Notes under the pieces: model-generated
The model's database searches: none
The model's input: only the letters and a program-made list of their open reading frames with translations
Told to the model about the DNA's origin: nothing
Part shown: positions 57,536 to 64,000 of the stretch, one piece after another
Layout: each line of letters begins with the position of its first letter
Position numbering within the stretch: position 1 is the first letter of the stretch
From: Algoriphagus sp.
Lineage (GTDB): Bacteria > Bacteroidota > Bacteroidia > Cytophagales > Cyclobacteriaceae
Assembly (NCBI GenBank): GCA_030729785.1
Contig: JANQWS010000011.1
Span: forward strand, 53,703-117,702
Reading direction: 5' to 3'
DNA: 64,000 bases
Made by a program: the position numbers and the translations under genes

Positions 57536-58600
57536 ATGTTGAAAAGACTTATATACCTACTCCTCATTCTTCCAATAGCCTGCGTTGACCCCTATCAAGT
57601 TACCGTACCTGAAGGAGAGCAACTTTTGACCGTGGAAGGAATCATTTCCACAGGTCCAGGTCCACATTCCATCACACTCACTCGAAGTGCTACCTATGGA
57701 AGTATTTTCGAAGGACTCATTCGTCCTGTTTCCTTGGCTACGGTGGTAGTTCGGGACAACGAGGGAAATGTTACTTTCCTTACCGAAGGCAAAGATGAAT
57801 TTAAAGGGACCTATTTCACCCCAGCAAATTTTCGTGCACAGGTAGGTAAATCCTATACCCTGCAGATACAAACTGCTGAAGGAAAAGTATACACTTCCAC
57901 ACCAGAGCGAGTAGCAGCTGTTCCTGCTATCCAAACCCTAGAAACGCGTACGGTCACCATCCCCACAGAAGATAGTGGTGTTCCAAATTCTGGTATTCAA
58001 CTAATCGTAGGACTAAAAGATCCTGCCGATGAAAATAATTTCTATTTCTGGAAAACTGGACCAGCAGTATATATTCTGGAGACTCGTCCGGATTTATTTA
58101 CCCCAAGGCCCACACCTCAAAACCCCGATCGCACTCCCCAACCAAAGGATTGTTGCAATTTCTGTTACAAATATGAGATTAGTAACAATCAAAGCTTATT
58201 TGTAGTCAATGATGACTCATTCAATGGCCTAAATACAAAAATCCCTGCCTCATTTATTGCGGATGATGGATTCCGCTTTGTCAATAAATATAGAGTAGAC
58301 TTGAAGCAATACAGCATTTCACAAAATGCTTATCGATTTCTTCGTCTAGTCAAACAGCAAGCAGAAATAAGTGGGTCTATTTTTGACCCACCACCTGCAA
58401 CCTTACGAGGAAATATGCTCAGCTTGGATAATCCAGATGAAGTGGTTTTGGGCTATTTTATAGCTGCAGGAGAAACCTCCAAAAGAATCTATGTAGATAG
58501 AAATGACCTAACTTTCAAACAAAACCCAGCAATCATTCAGGACGATTGCCGATTAATTCCCGGCTCATTCGTTGATCCTCCAGCAGATTGGAGACCCTAA
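57536..58600 (+). CDS. DUF4249 family lipoprotein
   Basis: A 354-residue protein. ATG 57536 (4 bp after the receptor stop) gives the signal MLKRLIYLLLILPIAC with lipidated Cys 16; an earlier ATG at 57515 would overlap the receptor gene. EGEQLLTVEGIISTGPGPHSITLTRSA is the usual DUF4249 opening. A Cys-rich loop DCCNFCYKYEI in the middle could bind metal or form disulphides. Genes of this family regularly follow TonB receptors of this type in Bacteroidota; the ligand is unknown. A terminator follows. Confidence 0.9.
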   Translation: MLKRLIYLLLILPIACVDPYQVTVPEGEQLLTVEGIISTGPGPHSITLTRSATYGSIFEGLIRPVSLATVVVRDNEGNVTFLTEGKDEFKGTYFTPANFRAQVGKSYTLQIQTAEGKVYTSTPERVAAVPAIQTLETRTVTIPTEDSGVPNSGIQLIVGLKDPADENNFYFWKTGPAVYILETRPDLFTPRPTPQNPDRTPQPKDCCNFCYKYEISNNQSLFVVNDDSFNGLNTKIPASFIADDGFRFVNKYRVDLKQYSISQNAYRFLRLVKQQAEISGSIFDPPPATLRGNMLSLDNPDEVVLGYFIAAGETSKRIYVDRNDLTFKQNPAIIQDDCRLIPGSFVDPPADWRP

Positions 58601-58604
58601 AACC

Positions 58605-58640
58605 AAAAAGAGACCAACTGTTAATGATTGGTCTCTTTTT
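58605..58640 (+). terminator. Terminator of the TonB/DUF4249 operon
   Basis: A perfect 13-bp stem AAAAAGAGACCAA (58605-58617) / TTGGTCTCTTTTT (58628-58640) with a 10-nt loop. It can act in both directions. Confidence 0.93.
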
Positions 58641-58642
58641 GA

Positions 58643-58720
58643 TTTACAGTTATCCGTAGGAAAATATGGTTTGAAGTTAAAGTAAATGGGCCGTGGACCG
58701 TGGACTATTGACGATTACTT
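58643..58720. repeat. Intergenic class B repeat copy
   Basis: Contains GTTATCCGTAGGAAAATA, TTTGAAGTTAAAG and GGGCCGTGGACCGTGGAC followed by TATTGACGATTA. The same words in the same order appear in the 10225-10505 gap (TTATCCG, GAAAAATA, TTGAAGTTTA, TGGGCCGTGG, GACGATTA). Confidence 0.65.
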
Positions 58721-58728
58721 TTACTGAA

Positions 58729-60060
58729 TCAATCCACCAACCGCTCCTCAAATCGAATCCCTTCTTTTTCCAAGGCTTCCAAAATTGGGAGATACAACTC
58801 AGGAACTACAGGAAGCCACAAGCCGCGCAGGGAAATCTTCCCTTTCAAAAAGAGATCTACGGCAATGGCCAGCGGTAGGCCCACGGTCTTGGCCATGGCC
58901 GTATACGTAGCGTCTTGCCCCTCTTGAACCAAGCTTGAAGTGAGCTTTTTGATCCCCGATTGGGTTTGAATCTCAAACTGATGTTGCATCACAATCAAAT
59001 CCCGATCTGTCGGCTGAAGTGCCCACTGCTCCTCTAGAATTTTCTGAAGTAGCTGCGCAGGACTACCTTTTGTTTTTGGAAGGGGTTTTGATTCAAAAAA
59101 ACCAAGCCACTGCAATTTTTCGAAAGTGGGAAAATCTAAGTCTGGAATAAGTTCTGTTAATTTTTCTTCCACACTGAGTTGGTCTGACCAAGGTAGAAAG
59201 GCATTAAAAAACTGCCGATAGGTGCCGTTTTCAGGCAACTCTAACCACGAAGTATCGTCAGTCATGCCTAATTGAACAAATACATTCCAAGCCTTACAGA
59301 ACCCTTCTCGACGAAGCGTCCCTCGAAGCAAGGTAGCTACCTGCTCCAATCCATAAATGGCTTGGTAGTGCAGGGAATCCCGGTTGGGATAGCCTTCAAA
59401 ATCCCCTAAACCTGGGAAATGTATCTTTTCTACGCGTTTAAATAACTGCTGGTAAGGCACCATCTTCAGTTCTCCATGGTCTAGAAACTTGGAGGTGCCT
59501 TGGCCTGCGAGTACCACATTCCTTGGATTCCAGGTAAACTTATATTTCCAAGGATTACTAGCTTCACTATCTGGAGAGATGAGCCCCCCACAATAGGAAG
59601 TAAAGGAACGAATATCTTCCCCTTTTGCTTTCGCCTCATGGATGATTTTTAACGCAGATAGGTGATCAAGCCCTGGGTCTAGTCCACATTCATTAAGAAA
59701 AAGGAGACCCTTGGCCTCAATCTCCAGCTTCATGGCGCGAAGGGATTCGCTTTCGTAGGAGGCTGTAAAAAAATGAACCCCCAACTTCAAGCAATCAGCT
59801 GCCAAAATAGGATGCAGTTCTGCTGGGAGCATGGAAATCACTACATCAGCCTGGCGGATTAATTGGTGTCTGGAATCTTCCTGATCCAAATCTACAGGGA
59901 CAGCCTCCGTATGGAAGCGCCCCTTAAGTTTGGCCGCTGCCAAAGCAGGGTCTAGGTCCGCTACCAAAAACTTTCGCGACCCATCCCTACACGAATCAGC
60001 TAGGAAATCAATGAGGAATGTTGCAGATTTTCCTGCTCCAAATAGCAAAATGGTCGACAT
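58729..60060 (-). CDS. Saccharopine dehydrogenase family protein (Lys9-like)
   Basis: A 443-residue protein. An N-terminal Rossmann fold, ILLFGAGKSATFLIDFLA (GxGxxA type), is followed by ADVVISMLPAELHPILAADCLKLGVHFFTASY, then LLFLNECGLDPGLDHLSALKII, the conserved saccharopine reductase core. The C-terminal domain ends with VGLPLAIAVDLFLKGKISLRG. In lysine metabolism this family joins or splits saccharopine; in bacteria it may also act on carboxynorspermidine, so the exact substrate is open. Single gene, cytoplasmic. Confidence 0.9.
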   Translation of the reverse strand: MSTILLFGAGKSATFLIDFLADSCRDGSRKFLVADLDPALAAAKLKGRFHTEAVPVDLDQEDSRHQLIRQADVVISMLPAELHPILAADCLKLGVHFFTASYESESLRAMKLEIEAKGLLFLNECGLDPGLDHLSALKIIHEAKAKGEDIRSFTSYCGGLISPDSEASNPWKYKFTWNPRNVVLAGQGTSKFLDHGELKMVPYQQLFKRVEKIHFPGLGDFEGYPNRDSLHYQAIYGLEQVATLLRGTLRREGFCKAWNVFVQLGMTDDTSWLELPENGTYRQFFNAFLPWSDQLSVEEKLTELIPDLDFPTFEKLQWLGFFESKPLPKTKGSPAQLLQKILEEQWALQPTDRDLIVMQHQFEIQTQSGIKKLTSSLVQEGQDATYTAMAKTVGLPLAIAVDLFLKGKISLRGLWLPVVPELYLPILEALEKEGIRFEERLVD

Positions 60061-60180
60061 CGGATGGGCTTTGTTGCCTTAAAAATGTACCTTTTTTTTG
60101 ATGCGAAAAAGGGAAAATTTAAGAATTAGGTAACATTTGCGTACCTTAATAGCTAGTCCCTCTCCAAACCACTACTACTT

Positions 60181-60660
60181 GTGAAGAAAATTACCACTAC
60201 GATTGAGCTGGAAGAACTTGCCTTTTCAGAATTAAATCCTCTGGAAGTCACCTTGATTCAGCGAGCCAAAAAAATTTCCACAAATGCCTATGCCCCCTAT
60301 TCCGATTTTAGGGTAGGGGCAGCAGTAGTTCTCTCCAATGGGGAGATCTACCAATCTTCGAATCAAGAGAATGTAAGTTTCCCTGTAGGCACCTGTGCCG
60401 AACGACTCCTTCTTGGTTATGTAGGCGCCAACTATCCTGAGCAAACTCCCCAAATCCTCGCCATTGTAGCACAGCGAGCTGGAGAGGATAGTTGGGCAAG
60501 AGTATCTCCCTGTGGGATGTGCCGCCAGGCCATCAATGAGGTTGAAAACCGGTACCAAAGCCCCATCACTATTTTGCTTTTGCAAGCCGATGGAACCGTC
60601 CTTCGGTTCCAAGGTATTCAACAGTTACTTCCTCTCAAATTTGATGATCTCCACAGCTGA
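60181..60660 (+). CDS. cdd: Cytidine deaminase
   Basis: A 159-residue protein starting at GTG 60181. AYAPYSDFRVGAAVV, the catalytic VSFPVGTCAERLLL (Cys-Ala-Glu) and SPCGMCRQAINE (PCxxC zinc ligands) are the cytidine deaminase signatures. It converts cytidine/deoxycytidine to uridine forms for pyrimidine salvage. It ends 2 bp before the esterase gene start, so the two are probably cotranscribed. Confidence 0.95.
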   Translation: MKKITTTIELEELAFSELNPLEVTLIQRAKKISTNAYAPYSDFRVGAAVVLSNGEIYQSSNQENVSFPVGTCAERLLLGYVGANYPEQTPQILAIVAQRAGEDSWARVSPCGMCRQAINEVENRYQSPITILLLQADGTVLRFQGIQQLLPLKFDDLHS

Positions 60661-60662
60661 GC

Positions 60663-61310
60663 GTGAAAAAATCCTTACAATTTCCTTACGAAGCCCCCTA
60701 TTTTCTCTCCCATGAACCAACAGGAAAGGAGCAAGAAGTCTGGATTGTCCTACATGGCTATGGGCAACTGGCAGCGTTTTTTATACGGAAGTTTATTCCA
60801 TTCTCCTCTCCAAATCGACTCTTTATCGCTCCAGAAGGCACCAATCACTCCTATTTACAGGAATTTCAGGGACGAGTTGGCGCCAATTGGATGACCAGTT
60901 ACAATCGGGAAACTGCCATAGCAAACAACCACCGCTTCCTGAATCAACTCATGGAAGAATTGCTTTCTGAATTTCCCAATCTACCGCGCATCCACCTCTT
61001 GGGCTTTTCCCAAGGCGCTGCTACTGCCACACGTTGGGCCAGCCAATGGAGCAACACAGTAGATTCCTTGGTCCTATGGGGAGGAGGCTTTGCGCATGAT
61101 TTAGAGCTAAATTTGGCCAAGCAAAAATTTGTTCGCACGGCAGTGTTCCTAGTCTACGGAACAGAAGATAAACTGATTACAGAAGAGAGTAAAAAAAGAC
61201 AGGAAGAGCTCCTACTTAGCCTGGAAAAGCCGTTAACTGTATTGACTTTTGATGGCGGGCATGAACTAAACCCCTCCTTGCTGGAAAAAATTATAAATCA
61301 GGGAGTTTAA
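60663..61310 (+). CDS. Phospholipase/carboxylesterase family alpha/beta hydrolase
   Basis: A 215-residue protein from GTG 60663. VWIVLHGYGQLAAFF holds the oxyanion region (HGYG), the nucleophile Ser is in LGFSQGAATATRWA (GxSxG), the Asp follows FLVYGTEDKLI and the His is in FDGGHELNPSL. This is the YpfH/YeiG-type esterase fold. No signal peptide. The substrate is unknown. Confidence 0.9.
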   Translation: MKKSLQFPYEAPYFLSHEPTGKEQEVWIVLHGYGQLAAFFIRKFIPFSSPNRLFIAPEGTNHSYLQEFQGRVGANWMTSYNRETAIANNHRFLNQLMEELLSEFPNLPRIHLLGFSQGAATATRWASQWSNTVDSLVLWGGGFAHDLELNLAKQKFVRTAVFLVYGTEDKLITEESKKRQEELLLSLEKPLTVLTFDGGHELNPSLLEKIINQGV

Positions 61311-61400
61311 GTTTATTTTTTTGGTTAGAACTTGCACAATTTGAAACAATTTGTTGAACTTTCGACTACTAAAATTTTTAAAACATCTTGAACTCCATTC

Positions 61401-61838
61401 ATGCTTTCGCTTTCTGAAAAAGAGGTAGATTTAATTGCTACCCAATTGCTTAAAGGCAATGTGTGTTTTTATCAACTTGATAAAAAGAAAATTCACCACA
61501 TGCCGGACGATGAAGATTATTTCAACTACGACCTAACCCCAGAGGAAGAAGATATTCTCGACGAAATTGAAGACCAACCTGAAAATTTTGCAGAGTTTAC
61601 TAGGCTAGAGCCTGTGCAGGAGCATCAACTCATGCAAGATTTTGTAGACCGTCGTGTTAAGGAAAAAACTTTGGCCGAAGACTTAGTTAGTGCCTTGAGT
61701 AAACCAAAAGCGACTACCGCTTTCCGTTTCCTGCTCGATGGATCCAAATACAAGAATGATTGGGCTGAATTTCTTCGAGGAAAATACCAGGACTGGATCA
61801 AGGAACAGGTAGATTCCTTCAACTACGCAGAAGACTAG
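61401..61838 (+). CDS. UPF0158 family protein
   Basis: A 145-residue acidic protein. ISxEV-type opening LSLSEKEVDLIATQLLKGNVCFYQLDKKK, a highly acidic block DDEDYFNYDLTPEEEDILDEIEDQPENF (quoted in part), and a C-terminal FRFLLDGSKYKNDWAEFLRGKYQDWIKEQ match UPF0158. Function unknown; cytoplasmic. It has its own terminator. Confidence 0.85.
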   Translation: MLSLSEKEVDLIATQLLKGNVCFYQLDKKKIHHMPDDEDYFNYDLTPEEEDILDEIEDQPENFAEFTRLEPVQEHQLMQDFVDRRVKEKTLAEDLVSALSKPKATTAFRFLLDGSKYKNDWAEFLRGKYQDWIKEQVDSFNYAED

Positions 61839-61844
61839 TATTTC

Positions 61845-61881
61845 AACCGCTCCAAGATTCATTATCAGGAGCGGTTTTTTT
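61845..61881 (+). terminator. Terminator after UPF0158 gene
   Basis: AACCGCTCC (61845-61853) / GGAGCGGTT (61868-61876), a 9-bp perfect stem with a 14-nt loop, followed by T residues. Confidence 0.92.
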
Positions 61882-61928
61882 AGGTGCTGTTGCCTAAATT
61901 CAAGGCCTACTTCTATTATACTCGTTCT

Positions 61929-63503
61929 ATGAAAAAATTTCTCTTTTTTGGTCCCCTCCTTTTTGTCGTTCAGCTAATAAATGCCCAATCTTGGGATTGG
62001 GGTGGACCAATAGACCCCCTTCAAGCGAAGTTTCAAATCCAACAGTACCGATTGGAATTAGAAATTTTCCCAGAAACCCAATCCATTTCTGGCCGATCAA
62101 CCATCACTTTTACCTCCCAAGAAAAACTCGATACACTTCGGTTTCAATTGATTGACCAGTACCAGGTAAGCAAGGTGCTCATGGATGGAAAAGAAGTAGA
62201 TTTTTTCCAAAAAAGTGACCTACTAGACATCGTTCCCACAGACTGTACCTGTAATCAGGTGGAAATTTTTTATGGGGGTCCAACACCCATTGCCCAAAAT
62301 CCTCCATGGACTGGGGGATTTACGTGGGAAAAAGATGCTATGGGTAGGCATTGGATGGGACTATCTTCCCAGGGCGAAGGAGCCAAACTATTTATGCCTG
62401 CCTTAGATCACCCCTCAAGCGAACCCCAGCAAGGGGTAGAGCTATCCATTACAGTTCCCAAACCTTACTTTGTAGCCTCCAATGGCCGACTCATCCAAAC
62501 CCAAAATCAGGATCAAAAAGTACAGTACACCTGGAAAACTGACTATCCTATCAACAATTACAACATCAATTTTACCGTTGGGGTATTTGAAAAAGCGGAA
62601 ACCGACTTTCGCTCTGTATCCGGAGCAGTAATTCCAATGGCAGTCTGGGTACTTCAGGATAACAAATATAAGGCCCAAGAACTGCTCGAAGTACTTCGGG
62701 TGAGTACCCAAACCCATGAAAAATTCTTTGGTCCTTATCCATTCCCGCAGGACAAAATAGCGGTAGTAGAAACGCCCTACTTGGGTATGGAGCATCAAAC
62801 CATCAATGCCTATGGAAATAATTTCCAGTTTGTCCCCATGGGCAAAGTCCAATACGACTGGCTCCTCCACCACGAACTTGGACACGAATGGTTTGGAAAC
62901 AAGGTTTCTGTAGGAGACTGGGCAGATATGTGGATTCACGAAGGGCTTACTGCCTTTGGGGACTGGTTGTTTTATTGGGAACATGGAGGACCGGAGGCCT
63001 ACTTCAAAAAAGCCAGAGCCGAAGCCAGGGGCATTCCGCATGCTCGACCTGTGCTGAGTCCACCCAACTCGACAGAAAAAACAGCCTACCATCCTGAAAT
63101 CTATACCAAGGGGGCGATGGTCATCCACTCCCTTCGAGGGGTCTTGGGTGACGAACTCTTTTTCCCGGCCTTGAAAGCCTTTGCGAGTGAAGAGCAGTTT
63201 ACCTACTTAAATCTGGTCACTACGAAAGACTTCACCGATTTTATCCAGCGCTACACGGGTCAAAATTTGGAAGGGTTTTTTAAGCTTTACCTGGAGACTA
63301 CCAACCTGCCCGAATTGAAGGTACGCAAACAAGGAAAGGCGGGGTATCGAATTGCTTTGGAAGGTATTGACTTTGAAATGCCGGTGGAAATCAACACTTC
63401 AGAAGGTAGTCAAAAACTCTTGATTGGAAAAAAAGGGGTTTTAGTCACCAGCAGCAGCTTACCTGAAGTAGATCCGAGGGGCTGGCTGATGCTGAAGCGG
63501 TAG
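61929..63503 (+). CDS. M1-family (aminopeptidase N-like) metallopeptidase, short form
   Basis: A 524-residue exported protein; ATG 61929 gives the signal FFGPLLFVVQLINAQ. The zinc site is H315-E316-LG-H319 with the second Glu at 338 (MWIHEG), exactly HExxH-x18-E. GMEHQTINAYG stands in for the GAMEN exopeptidase motif. The N-terminal beta-saddle is present, but the long C-terminal HEAT domain of full aminopeptidase N is absent; a short helical end and a beta-domain (PELKVRKQGKAGYRIALEG) close the protein. It should trim peptides outside the cytoplasm. Confidence 0.93.
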   Translation: MKKFLFFGPLLFVVQLINAQSWDWGGPIDPLQAKFQIQQYRLELEIFPETQSISGRSTITFTSQEKLDTLRFQLIDQYQVSKVLMDGKEVDFFQKSDLLDIVPTDCTCNQVEIFYGGPTPIAQNPPWTGGFTWEKDAMGRHWMGLSSQGEGAKLFMPALDHPSSEPQQGVELSITVPKPYFVASNGRLIQTQNQDQKVQYTWKTDYPINNYNINFTVGVFEKAETDFRSVSGAVIPMAVWVLQDNKYKAQELLEVLRVSTQTHEKFFGPYPFPQDKIAVVETPYLGMEHQTINAYGNNFQFVPMGKVQYDWLLHHELGHEWFGNKVSVGDWADMWIHEGLTAFGDWLFYWEHGGPEAYFKKARAEARGIPHARPVLSPPNSTEKTAYHPEIYTKGAMVIHSLRGVLGDELFFPALKAFASEEQFTYLNLVTTKDFTDFIQRYTGQNLEGFFKLYLETTNLPELKVRKQGKAGYRIALEGIDFEMPVEINTSEGSQKLLIGKKGVLVTSSSLPEVDPRGWLMLKR

Positions 63504-63515
63504 GGTATAAATCTT

Positions 63516-63678
63516 AAATCCCCCTTGCCCCCTTTCAAGGGGGAATAGACCCAAAGCTCATTCAACTACTTTATATGGACTCAGTAGAATTTCACATTTA
63601 AAAATAGAATGTCAAGTTCTTAATTTATTAGGATCAGGGGATGTGATTCCCCCTTAATAAAGGGGGTTAGGGGGATTT
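63516..63678. mobile_element. 163-bp MITE-like element with about 31-bp terminal inverted repeats
   Basis: The left end AAATCCCCCTTGCCCCCTTT then CAAGGGGGAAT (63516-63546) is an inverted copy of the right end (63646-63678, ATTCCCCCTTAATAAAGGGG then GTTAGGGGGATTT), apart from two substitutions and a two-base length difference. Each end also folds on itself (CCCCCTTT/AAGGGGG). The 99-bp centre has no gene. No clear target-site duplication is seen. It could be a non-autonomous transposon or a dispersed palindromic repeat. Confidence 0.7.
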
Positions 63679-63794
63679 GTAGCCCATGACAGATGGATTG
63701 AATCCTACGTATCCAATTACAATTAAAAAATCAGCGGATCTTTTCTGTTTTAATCTGCGTGAAAAAAAAGAAGATTCGAGCTGCAAGCCGGTAA

Positions 63795-63904
63795 ACCCGC
63801 TGTAGCGGGTCGAACCTTGAATAGCCCTAGGTGAAACCTGCCGGAGGTAGGTAAACCTAGGGAATACAAAACGCATGTATGTTTACACAACCCGCCATGG
63901 CGGG
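63795..63904. repeat. Cluster of palindromes near the window end
   Basis: Three palindromic units lie in 110 bp: ACCCGC-TGTA-GCGGGT... (63795-63810), CCCTAGG/CCTAGGG (63825-63831 and 63856-63862) enclosing CCTGCCGGAGGTAGG, and CCCGCCATGGCGGG (63891-63904). The first and last are followed by a GAAC word (CGAAC, TGAAC). No gene is supported from 63679 to the end of the window (322 bp); the last 90 bp show no structure. Confidence 0.7.
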
Positions 63905-64000
63905 ATGAACAAGTTTAGCTAGCGAAAAAAAAGTCGCACAAAGAAGCATAAGCCGCAAAGGGATTGGATATGGTAGTACAAACCTTGCTCTAGGATAAAA

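Noticed and set aside
62442..63128. 228-codon open frame on the minus strand
   Set aside because: It lies wholly inside the M1 peptidase gene, has no domain features, and the peptidase frame shows all catalytic motifs.

Overview
The window looks like an ordinary stretch of chromosome from a member of the Bacteroidota, most likely order Cytophagales (Cyclobacteriaceae/Algoriphagus-like; this is inference from gene content, not a database match). Supporting signs are: promoters of the TTTG-N19-TAnnTTTG type in front of both tRNA genes and one operon; almost no Shine-Dalgarno sequences; a TonB receptor paired with a DUF4249 lipoprotein; an ECF sigma/DUF4252 cluster; a CcmE with a CxxxY haem motif; and many lipoproteins and OmpA/PD40 proteins. 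Gene density is high, and only short gaps separate mostly housekeeping genes.

Layout. 1-1691: end of a GT4 glycosyltransferase overlapping a GH57 glucanase (alpha-glucan metabolism). 1753-5298 (minus): waaA-rsgA-PyrR-like PRTase-panB. 5469-10187: LMW phosphatase, a Tat-exported Gfo/Idh/MocA oxidoreductase, and two tandem PQQ-type sugar dehydrogenase lipoproteins. 10551-13284 (minus): glycerol-3-phosphate acyltransferase and gpsA, consecutive steps of phospholipid synthesis. 13740-20154: polyprenyl synthase, an SDR / NTF2-like / short Gre-like operon, MscS, an alkyltransferase-like protein, a sodium symporter, clpS and recR. 20205-20724: tRNA-Ala(GGC), then a damaged tRNA-like copy whose anticodon arm is a CCCGC/GCGGG palindrome, then an 83-residue GIY-YIG protein. 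This cassette is the most unusual thing in the window. 20879-23658: an AT-rich membrane protein of unknown function, a lipoprotein and a Cof-type HAD phosphatase.

23809-27703 (minus): cytochrome c maturation genes ccmC-ccmD-ccmE-ccmF. 27878-33663: rlmN, a small beta-barrel protein, and (minus) a membrane protein-mutL-rhomboid-rhomboid operon. 33891-41596: a GH3/serine hydrolase fusion, an OmpA/PD40 lipoprotein, a small conserved protein, and an HdrB/HdrC-like iron-sulphur pair. 41699-43998: tRNA-Phe, then ECF sigma, anti-sigma-like and two DUF4252 genes. 44136-47471 (minus): an M14 metallocarboxypeptidase next to a paralogue that has lost its zinc ligands. 47674-53553: universal stress protein, antiporter, hemH, MFS transporter, a YebE-like protein, trmN6. 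53658-58600: an outer-membrane uptake operon (IPT/kelch lipoprotein, TonB receptor, DUF4249 lipoprotein). 58729-63503: saccharopine dehydrogenase-like protein, cytidine deaminase, esterase, UPF0158 protein, M1 peptidase.

The gaps between genes carry several families of dispersed palindromic or word-like repeats: a GTAC-rich hairpin (23736, 50871), GTCAAC/GTGGAC-rich repeats (10289, 29566, 58643), CCCGC-GCGGG palindromes (20373, 63795, 63891) and a 163-bp MITE-like element (63516-63678). No CRISPR array, prophage, transposase or rRNA gene was seen.
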